A stretch of 18,694 bases of DNA, taken from the NCBI GenBank assembly GCA_028565635.1, contig JAOXYB010017520.1, positions 1 to 18,694 on the forward strand, written 5' to 3'. The notes under the pieces were generated by a model. The model had not been told where the DNA came from. It made no database searches and was given only the letters and a program-made list of their open reading frames with translations. Positions 10,999 through 18,694 of the stretch are shown here, in pieces; the first letter of the stretch is position 1; each line of letters begins with the position of its first letter. The stretch is from Phoronis ovalis. Lineage: Eukaryota > Phoronida > Phoronidae. Made by a program: the position numbers and the translations under genes.

Positions 10999-11693
10999 TG
11001 ATAAATTAATCATATAAAAGTATAATATTGCAGATATTACTACGGAGTTCACCCGAGGTATGCAAACTGAAACCTTTTTTGTAATTTTATTATTGCATGC
11101 TTGTAATACTTGTGTAGTAGTCATGCATTTATATAGCTAGCGATTTAGTCGAATTGAAGATTTGTCAACAGAACATGCTTTTGATGCTTAAAGAGACTGA
11201 CACACCTCTTTATCATAGTTCAAGATAGTTGAAAAAACTATGCATTCGGGCAACATGTCTGTTCAACGGCATTAATTATTAGTACGGAGGACTAGCCTGC
11301 GGTGCATGAATCAGGATAATATACAGATATACCTCTAATTTAGTGAAAGCTGTCATATTTCATGTTGCATGGAAATGATATGTGGGAAGCGTTAAGACTG
11401 AAATTACACACATATTGTCTAACAATTTGTTCTTCTTGATTGTAATTTTGTTCCGCAGTAACCAAGCCCAAGTCCACAAACATTTGAAAACCCTATATTT
11501 CAAATATTCAATGCATACATTTTCAAATAGTTTATATCCACTTTTTTTGTTTGTTTAAATTCCCTTTACAAATCAAATTTTTAAAAAATTAATAGTTATT
11601 TTTAGATGAAGAACAGGCAACTTTTTGAAACAGTTGGTGTTATCGTTGATGCCAATAATACAGGCTTATTTCCAACTGGAGTTTATGAGCTGC

Positions 11694-11759
11694 CAGTATG
11701 AATATATTCATCCGTTAGTAATCCTGTATCACTGCTAATGGATGGATTTATTCAAACTG
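11694..11759. mobile_element. 66-bp MITE, almost entirely terminal inverted repeat
   Basis: The left end CAGTATGAATATATTCATCC and the reverse complement of the right end, CAGTTTGAATAAATCCATCC, match at 17 of 20 bases. They continue with [G/A]TTAG, leaving only about 18 bases in the middle. Flanking words ATGAGCTG (11685-11692) and ATGTGCTC (11760-11767) agree at 6 of 8 positions and may be a decayed 8-bp duplication, as hAT elements make. That reading is tentative. Confidence 0.65.
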
Positions 11760-11857
11760 ATGTGCTCTGAACCATTATTTATTGATGATTTTTCAAAGTT
11801 ATTGACCTCTAAATGCGTTGTCAATACAAAATAGACTGCTGATTTTGTATACTTTAA

Positions 11858-11863
11858 TTTATT
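11858..11863 (-). terminator. candidate polyadenylation signal of the minus-strand membrane-protein gene
   Basis: TTTATT on the plus strand reads AATAAA on the minus strand, 736 bases beyond the minus-strand stop codon at 12599-12601. A second candidate lies near 11776. I saw no closer canonical hexamer, so either the 3' UTR is long or a variant signal is used. Confidence 0.35.
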
Positions 11864-12598
11864 GCATTCTTAAAAATTGCATCTATAAACATAATTATAC
11901 CTATAATTAACTACCTATAACACCAAATAATGCGAGTATTGCCAGGATATGTCTTACTGTTCATCCGTGTGAACGTATTTGCCTCCCGGGATTGGTCTGC
12001 GTGCAGATTCAAGTATTATAGAGACCCTTCACTAAAGACGAAGTAATATTAATAATCAACAAAACGACATCGATTTGTATCTGTACATATTATAACATTG
12101 ACTTACTGAATCGAATACAATTCAAAGTAAATATTACTACTTCTAATTGTACCACAACCTCATTGAATATTGTATAACAAAAAAATCTCGCCTTATACGA
12201 ATTTTCCTTATCATCTGATTATCAAGTAGCATGTACATTGATTTAGTTTAGTAATGTGGTATATTCTTTTTTGTACCGTTTCCTTAAAACGTCGACCCTG
12301 TTTCATCTTTATGGCACAAAGCCAAACTTTATCCTTTAGTTTTAATGGCGAGATCAAGGACTTATTCAGTTCTCTACCAGCGTTTTGCATAATCCCTCAC
12401 ATAAGATTCTGGAAAAATCAAAAAACTTAAGTAAATACATATAATGCAGATTTTGTAACCAACATTCTGATTTTTGTTTTCAAATGCAACGCTACTAACT
12501 GCATTGAGACCAAGATAATCTCTCAATATTGCACGGTGGCTCTGAGCCATCTGTACCAGAGTCATCGAGCTGTGAAATCAAGCCAACAACTCGCTATT

Positions 12599-15500
12599 TT
12601 AAGAAAAGTGACTGGTCGTCGAGTTCTTAAAGTAACGATCGACAACTAGACACTCTGCTAATATAATGAAAACTTGTGAGTAGTCTAAATATTGTACTTT
12701 TGTAACATTACCCCTTTCGTCAAGACGTTTGTTACCATCTCGTGCCTCTGCCGGAGCCTCTACATAATCGTAGGCCCTATTCCTGGTACCACGCCGGCTA
12801 TCCCTGAAAGAAATGAATGTAAACATAAGAGCAATACTTTCTAAATATGAAATGTGAATTTATACGCTTTACCTTTCGAACATGAAATTGTTTTTCGTGT
12901 TTCATTGGTAATTGTTTAGCAACATTTAAGACGTTTGAGGCTCAAGAATTCTTCTCAGTCGATATAAGTGAAAACCGTCACGATGTGGTCTTTTGATTAA
13001 AATATACCTTAAATCATAACTTCGACCGATCTACATATTGCAAATAAATAATGAATTCCAGGTCTACTTAACCAGGGTGGACTCGAACAGCAATTCGGGA
13101 GACTCGAACCTGTTATTCTTTTCCTGGCAACTTGCATTGCGCAGAAATGACTGTGTGAGTAGCGGGAATATCGGTGCGAAACCCGGGAAAAGGGTTACAA
13201 TGGTAGGAAACAGGTGCACGAATGCGGATTGATGGTTCGAATCTATGCTGGTTAGGTAGGCCTGAATTCTATCATTAAAATTTACAAGAAAAATTTGTCT
13301 TCAATTAAAATTCCTTTTTTCAAGGCAGCTTGCATAGTAAATTTAAAAGTCTTGATCAAAAGTCAATAAACATCCGTTTCGAAGTCTGTGAAACGTTCAG
13401 TATGGATGCTTTTGATAAAGCAGTTGTTATGTGGTAACAACATCATTATCAAAGTGATTAAGAAGATGCCGGAGCCAAAAATGAGGACTTTCATGCCAGC
13501 AAATAATTGAATCATTTTACTTACAATGAATCTGCATAGGTCAGCCACAAAGAGGGTTTATGAGAAGATTGACTACTGCCGTAGACGTCTTTGTAAGCAT
13601 ATTCAGGTTCTTCATTGCTGGCATACATGTAAGGATCGGCATAAGCTGGATAGGATATGACACTTGGCGGCCATTTCGCTTGGGTATTCCTAGACATATA
13701 GCTTGGTGGTGCGGACTGCTGCATGTACGTTTCGTGTATACTTGGAACATCACTGATTGCAATAAAAAGTTGAAAGTAAAAATAATAATATCAGAATTAC
13801 AAAGAAGGTTATGAACCTATAACATATCCATGGTAACAACAACGTGACAATTGTGAAATCAATAATAACATTCGATGCACCTGACCAAGGTTGACAAATT
13901 AGTACTTCTGGGGTATGCACTCCGCCACCTAATAAATACAAATCTGACAAATGTTTGAATATTTGAGTTTGCAAACAATTAATCTGTGCTGTTAATCATA
14001 TCACACTTCGATCAACACTCACAGTAAAACCATATAGAGAAGATAAACAAAGAAATTATTACAATGCTACTAGAATAACTTACCGCTGGTAGTCATGTAC
14101 TACTACTTCTCTCTCAACGTACTTTCGTCCTTTTCTGCGTCTTCGTAAACAACAGCACACCAGTAGAATTAAAAATAGGAGCAATGCGATTAGCAACAAA
14201 CCGGCTAGTGCCCCAACTATGCTCCAACACTCCGTAGAGCTCAAATTTAAAGCGCTTATTGTTACGTTTCTAGGTTCGAGGGCGGGATCCGCTAGAATAA
14301 GAAAAAGGAATCATTACTAATGTAGTACCACTACAAAAAATTGTTAACCATTCACGTCACCTGTATCAACATACTTCCTAAAAACTTAGTACAGTTTTCA
14401 AGGATAGTCACCAGATGGCTCTGTCTGGCATCTGTACTCAGGTAAAACCACGCTATAATGAAAATATCTATTACGTGCAAATTATTTTTGTGTTCCATAT
14501 TTTTTTAAAGAAATTAATACTGCTAATTTACAAACACGGTTAGTTATAAATCGTTGCATATTATTACAAGCCGTTCTCCTTTACAGGGACTTTAGGCATG
14601 AGAGTCATAACGCCTTCATTTTCTTATCTACTTTTTCTTACACGGTACATTTTATAGTTTTTACAACAGTGAAACAATAGTAAGGCATGCTTATCAATAT
14701 CTTAGTTCCCCAATTTAACGTTATTAACATGTACAGTAAGGTATCGAAAAAGTGCATGAAATATCATTAACGTCAAACTTACGGATGCAAGTAGGCAATT
14801 CTGGGACCCATGTACCATTGTAGCCATTAATATTGTTGCAACAAGAAGAAGTTGCTCCTTGTACAATGGCATCCTGATAGCATGAAAAACCAATACATGT
14901 CCCAACAGTGTTTGTGGTAGTGTTAACAAAAAATTGTTCTTCACCAGTAATGACGAAACTCCCTATAAAGAAAAAAATCTAATGTTGTGAGCAAACATGT
15001 CACCAACATTAACGTGTATGTTCTCCTGAATGTTAATAGTTCTCATGCTGTGGAGAGTGTTGTTAGTACTCTTTTTGCAGCACACCTACAGAATTCGAAA
15101 TTTGCACCAAACAACCAGTGGACCAGCAGATACATATTTAGTGAAAAAGGGGGAGATATGAAAACATTTCTTTATTGATAAAAACTTATTATCTCTTTCC
15201 AAAAGGAATCGGTTTATACAATTAGCATGCATACAATTTGGTACGAATATCAGTTAACAACCATATATAATTTGGGTATTCTATTCAACTAATTCACCGT
15301 GCACATTGTTATTATTACATCCAAAAACACAATCCATTGTACCATATTACACCAGGTACAGTGGCACTGAATAACCCTTTTTTAGAAGAATGAATTTAAA
15401 GCTCTTTTAACTAGCACCAAAGGCGATGATCAACCGCGTATTTCAAGATGACACGGGTATTAATCCCGGGGGTACTTACCATATTGTTACACGGTAATGT

Positions 15501-16918
15501 GCAGCCTAAACTAAAAATATCCACCCATTTTAAGGTATTTTGGTCTCAAAAATGGAACCATTTTTAGGGGTTTCTGTCACAAAAATGACCCATTTTTAAG
15601 GTTTTCTCTCGGAAAATTCCCCGGACTTGCTAACTTTAAATAAAATCATAAAAAGGGACCCATTTTTAGGGATTCTGTTGAAAAGTGGACCCCATTTTTA
15701 GCGGCACACCCCCGTATTCATGATATATGTAAGTGCCCCTCAGGGCATTAATTAAAAACACCATTATCTTTCTCTGGCCAAATAAATAGAGTGTAATCAG
15801 TGTTGTGTAATATTACTTCTTTTTCGGACTATCTTTACACATGTTTACAGATCAAATTTTTGCCTTTCTGCATAATCAAATTTCTTTATTTTACCGGGAG
15901 CTTAATTAACTTGTTATTCTTCTGTTCGACCAAGCATCGTCCGAGTGAGCACAATCGATAAAAAAAAATTTCTACTAATTTGTCAAAAGTGCATTTTTTT
16001 TGCTTTAGGGAGTGTTTTCTAGGACAAGCTGAATTATTTTTTGCCATATTTTTCCTCCTTAACCTCATTTTACATAAAATGACATTTATTATTACATGTC
16101 GTGGTATTTTAATTTTTTTCCAATTTTTTAAAATGCTTTTTAGAACTTACACGTATTACATTCAACCAACACAGAACAGGTACATAAATATTTAGGTTTT
16201 TTTCGCTGATTAATTTTAATTTTATTTCTTTCAATTACAAATTATTCAGGCTATCCAAAACAATCAACCTACCTTATGTATAGATTGTATAAAAAGGTAG
16301 TTATAACATTAATTTCATTACTGGTGACATACTGAAGTTTAAATGTCAGATTTTTAATATTTTTACATAAATAAAGAACACTATTTAATTTCATATTGTC
16401 ATCGACTTGTTAAAAACTACGCAACCGAAAAAATATATTCATCCAGACAGGTATTCTAACCGTATTATACGAAAAATATGTTGAGTAATTTTATAACTAA
16501 ATTCGTACTTGGAATAGCCTTTTGTAGCTCGAAATTTGATATAACAATACACTTATAATATAATGTCAAACCACTGTACAGAATGAATAATGTTTATCAT
16601 CAGTAATGATGTCACGATAGGTGTCGGGTTGCTTTCTGCATACTGAGTAACACATAGGGCCCAAAAAACATGTTCATCGGATCGATAAGCAAAAACTTTA
16701 ACCATCGAAGAATTCGAAAAATACACGCAATATGTATTCGAAAAAAGAATTGTATTGGATTTGTAAATAAACTTTATCATATGAATTCCGAGGGTTCTAA
16801 TCATGCTCAGTCTTATGACTTGGTTGATGAATTATCCTCTATCGCATATAAAAACTTCATGCATTACAAACAGAAATATAAACTCACCTGCGACTGGGCA
16901 CTTTATCTCGGCGGCCAT
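12599..16918 (-). CDS. single-pass membrane protein with sushi-like Cys-rich ectodomain and PPSY cytoplasmic tail, six exons
   Basis: Exons in transcript order are 16918-16888, 14962-14783, 14291-14084, 13928-13881, 13752-13525 and 12803-12599. All introns are GT-AG and all junctions are in phase, totalling 900 bases and 299 residues. Residues 7-69 run from KCP to GTWVPELPTC, the opening and closing pattern of a sushi/CCP module. Extra cysteines at 33, 38, 51 and 52 make it atypical. NxS/T sequons at 24, 59, 79 and 86 support an extracellular side. Residues 93-119 form the membrane segment, followed by RRRRKGRK, which places the C-terminus in the cytosol. The tail is Tyr/Ser/Pro-rich and carries APPSY (residues 170-174), a PPxY-type WW-binding motif. 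No exact family is recognised. No signal peptide is visible, so either the first exon is wrong or incomplete, or the protein is N-out without one. Confidence 0.75.
13072..13250. repeat. cluster of Pol III B-box-like words, possible tRNA-derived SINE remnant
   Basis: GGTTCGAATC at 13234-13243 (+), GGTTCGAGTC at 13110-13101 (-) and GTTCGAGTCC at 13088-13079 (-) each fit the tRNA B box GGTTCGANTCC with one mismatch. The DNA around them is more GC-rich than its surroundings. No T-arm stems or acceptor stems pair properly, so none is a tRNA gene. The cluster lies in the last intron of the minus-strand gene and may be a decayed SINE. Confidence 0.25.
15460..15751. mobile_element. TTAA-flanked non-autonomous element with minisatellite core
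   Basis: TTAA occurs at both edges (15460-15463 and 15748-15751). Just inside are inverted ends. The left reads TCCCGGGGGTACTTACC, and the reverse complement of the right reads TGCCCTGAGGGGCACTTAC. They share the GGGG-x-ACTTAC block, with a small gap. TTAA flanks are the hallmark of piggyBac-type insertion, so this may be a piggyBac-like MITE. Between the ends lies the 33-bp array described separately. No coding capacity is present. Confidence 0.55.
15525..15705 (+). repeat. minisatellite, about 33-bp unit with CCATTTTTAGGG core
   Basis: The word CCATTTT(T)A[A/G]G starts at 15525, 15558, 15590, 15660 and 15692. The spacings are 33, 32, 70 and 32 bases, so the unit is 32-35 bp with one core lost in the middle. 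Typical units read ACCCATTTTTAGGG followed by a TTTCTGT-like and an AAAATG-like stretch. The array fills most of the TTAA-flanked element. Confidence 0.8.
16888..16918 (-). CDS. candidate first coding exon of the sushi-like membrane protein
   Basis: On the minus strand ATGGCCGCCGAG has an excellent Kozak context (A at -3, G at +4). It encodes MAAEIKCPVA plus the first base of a Gly codon, then a strong donor, CAG|GTGAGT. The phase matches the 14962 acceptor, and the joined product places KCP where a sushi module starts. An in-frame TGA lies a few codons upstream, so the reading frame does begin here unless an acceptor sits in the short gap. The intron would be 1,925 bases, longer than the others. 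The lack of a hydrophobic leader is the main objection. Confidence 0.5.
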
Positions 16919-18557
16919 CTTTCTTGTTAATCAGTTACCTATAAAATATAATTTCATCGAATATTAAAACAAGAAAATCCTATATAGCCTGACTGAAGAA
17001 TTTTAAACTTAAAAGCTCTCATAACAAGTTGTTATTTTAATAGTTTATAATGTCCTGCCTTAATGTGGCGAGACCCCTTCGGGAATACTTATTTAAGGAA
17101 ATTAAATATATTGACCCACTAGCCGCCTCTAAATACTTGTGTCAGAACTACGTTTCTATTTGAGGCTATAAATTAATAGTCATGCTTTATGAAACTCCGT
17201 ATGAAACACAACATAACACCTGAACGATATTCATTGTCACTTAGTTCATTTGCATACATCCATGATTTTTTAAAATACGGACACAGACCCCAGCACACAC
17301 TTGATATGCAAGTTATGCTATGTATGGCAAAGGATTGTATTACTAATGTGCACAATCCGGCAGAAATAAAGAAATATTGTCGATAAAAAAATACAAACAT
17401 ACTTTTATTTACAATGATACTAGATACTTAGGTTTTAAGTTTATACTGACAATGTACACAACAGATCTAGACACACACAAAACAACACAGCAGAACTTTA
17501 ATTTATTAAAAGTCTCTCTCTTTTATAAGAAAAAAACTGAGATGTTTAGGATGGCAACATTGACAATCTGTATTCTGGTAAATGATGATAAAACATTTAA
17601 TAATCCGGCTAAAATATATATGCTATAAAAGGCTGAATATTGTTACTGCTAAATAAAACTTCATACATTTTTAATTATTAAAAGAGGAAGTGTGAAATAT
17701 GGATCAAACGCTTATTCTTAGATTCTACTAAGTCTGTCGTTCCTACTGATGTAGCAAATTTAGAAAGAAAAAACCACGGTTTCGAGCGCAGTACAAGATG
17801 TTTGGAGTACCTTACACTGTATGATATGCCAGTCCTACTGTGACTATTGTAATTCAGACAATCCAATCCTGTTTCAATATTCCAAGCTTGAGCTGTCATG
17901 CCAGTCAGTTAATAAACACTACACATACAACACCCTAAAGCCCTAAAGAGAGTAATGAAGTTCACCTGCATTCACAGGTACTGCTGTTTTCTGAAGTTCG
18001 GTCAATGTCGGTCAAAGGAAATTTAATTATGTAACTCTTCAATAGTTCTATGCTATTTAATAAACTGCATATGGCACTGTAATCACAGATTGTAACTTGA
18101 ATTCACAACAAAAATACCATTAAATTGTATAGTAAATGAAAATTTCAGTTGATCATATGTTAGAGCTGGGACTAATATATGTATGTATGTATGTATTCGT
18201 TTATTATAGTGACAAAAGTAATGTACAAACAATTTTTAAACAAATGTACAATTAACCAGTATATACATTTACCCAGCCCGAATGGACTTATTTGTCACTT
18301 TGAACAATATAAATTATAAACGAGAACAGGTGAACAGGTAAAACTATAGTTATATATTTATGTTAGGCCCAGATTACAACATCTACATTATATAAAAATA
18401 TAAAGAAGTAATGAACACAGATATAAAATATTATGTTGCCATTAATATGTTTTATAACGTGCATGTGCACTTCTGTTGTTAATAACGCAACTTATACTAT
18501 GATACATATACACTCTGAGTAAACCGGCCTGGGACCAACCTTCAGTATCCGCACCCG
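16919..18557. other. non-coding region at the right side of the window
   Basis: No gene can be supported. A 37-codon frame, ATG 17050 to TGA 17163 (+), has rather coding-like amino-acid usage but no recognisable domain or splice partners. A 65-codon frame at 17189-17386 (+) is also open, but a minus-strand frame overlaps it. A possible retrotransposon tail lies at 18177-18300. The region just right of 16918 would be the promoter of the minus-strand gene. It shows ATTTTATAG about 20-25 bases before the ATG, which is too close to act as a normal TATA box. Confidence 0.45.
18177..18300 (-). repeat. possible non-LTR retrotransposon 3' tail ending in a TACA microsatellite
   Basis: Read on the minus strand, a unique segment ends in AATAAACGAATACATACATA, that is, a poly(A)-type signal followed by a short (TACA)n run. 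This is a common 3' end for some LINEs. A 9-bp perfect inverted repeat, AGTGACAAA (18208-18216) with TTTGTCACT (18291-18299), bounds the unique part. No coding part is seen and there is no second copy in the window to prove mobility. Confidence 0.3.
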
Positions 18558-18677
18558 CAGCCTGAATAAATCCATCAGTTAGTGTTCCGTACCCTCTGAA
18601 CTAACCGACTAACTATATTAAGCCCAGACGTTAGTTGAGAAGGTACGGAACACTAACGGATGGATTTATACAGACTG
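18558..18677. mobile_element. 120-bp MITE with long terminal inverted repeats
   Basis: The left end CAGCCTGAATAAATCCATCA and the reverse complement of the right end, CAGTCTGTATAAATCCATCC, start inverted repeats that extend about 48 bases. They share GTTAGTGTTCCGTACC and then AACTAAC. Only about 24 bases remain as a spacer, so the single strand would fold into one long hairpin. I could not find a convincing target duplication. The ends belong to the same family as 11694-11759 and 10723-10742. Confidence 0.85.
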
Positions 18678-18694
18678 AGAAGATCCCACATTGG

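Larger units (their letters stand above)
10562..12598. other. region between two convergent genes
   Basis: This holds the 3' UTR of the plus-strand gene on the left and presumably that of the minus-strand gene on the right. I see no further exons. It contains a solo MITE end (10723-10742), a 66-bp MITE copy (11694-11759) and poly(A) hexamers for both strands. The rest is AT-rich and unstructured. Confidence 0.55.
14963..16887. other. proposed first intron of the minus-strand gene
   Basis: I see no credible exons on either strand in this 1.9-kb stretch. It contains the TTAA-flanked element at 15460-15751. The rest is AT-rich with poly-T tracts, for example near 15990 and 16110. A signal-peptide exon for the membrane protein could be hidden here, but I did not find one. 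Confidence 0.5.

Noticed and set aside
13234-13250. tRNA gene suggested by the B box
   Set aside because: The T-arm and acceptor stems do not pair and no anticodon arm can be placed.
13541-13814. Open frames on both strands across the PPSY exon
   Set aside because: Only the frame with APPSY keeps phase with the neighbouring exons. The others are shadows.
14702-14944. Minus-strand frame with several Met and hydrophobic residues
   Set aside because: It is the wrong frame of the sushi-like exon 14783-14962 and runs through its splice donor.
15525-15705. CRISPR-like array
   Set aside because: The units are directly abutting degenerate tandem repeats in an animal genome, without unique spacers.
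17189-17386. 65-codon plus-strand frame
   Set aside because: It has no recognised domain and no splice partners, and an equally long minus-strand frame overlaps it. It is indistinguishable from chance.

Overview
This is an AT-rich animal genome fragment with intron-split genes. It contains GT-AG introns, AATAAA polyadenylation signals and several small inverted-repeat elements. There are no prokaryotic gene clusters. The repeats have the style of marine-invertebrate genomes, but I cannot fix the phylum from the sequence alone.

Layout. Positions 1-1595 hold no recognised exon. They contain two adjacent hairpins (87-174) and a degenerate array of CATTTAGG-type units (541-806). Positions 1596-5487 (+) carry eight in-phase exons of AHSA1, the Hsp90 co-chaperone Aha1. 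Only the short first coding exon is missing, and it is probably left of the window. Positions 5488-9190 are intergenic and include a TA-flanked terminal-inverted-repeat element (7214-7883). Positions 9191-10561 (+) carry a two-exon gene for a hydrophilic protein of about 393 residues that I do not recognise. Positions 10562-12598 lie between this gene and a convergent minus-strand gene, and hold poly(A) signals and copies of a small MITE. Positions 12599-16918 (-) carry a multi-exon gene for a single-pass membrane protein. It has a glycosylatable, cysteine-rich, sushi-like ectodomain, a poly-Leu membrane segment, a basic stop-transfer motif and a Tyr/Pro-rich tail with a PPSY motif. A TTAA-flanked element with a 33-bp minisatellite core lies inside its first intron. 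Positions 16919-18694 are non-coding as far as I can see. They hold a possible retrotransposon tail and a 120-bp copy of the same MITE family.

The three genes do not look functionally linked. AHSA1 is a cytosolic chaperone cofactor. The sushi-like protein belongs at the cell surface. The 9191-10561 protein is of unknown role. The least ordinary items are the PPSY membrane protein, the unrecognised acidic protein and the three families of non-autonomous inverted-repeat elements.
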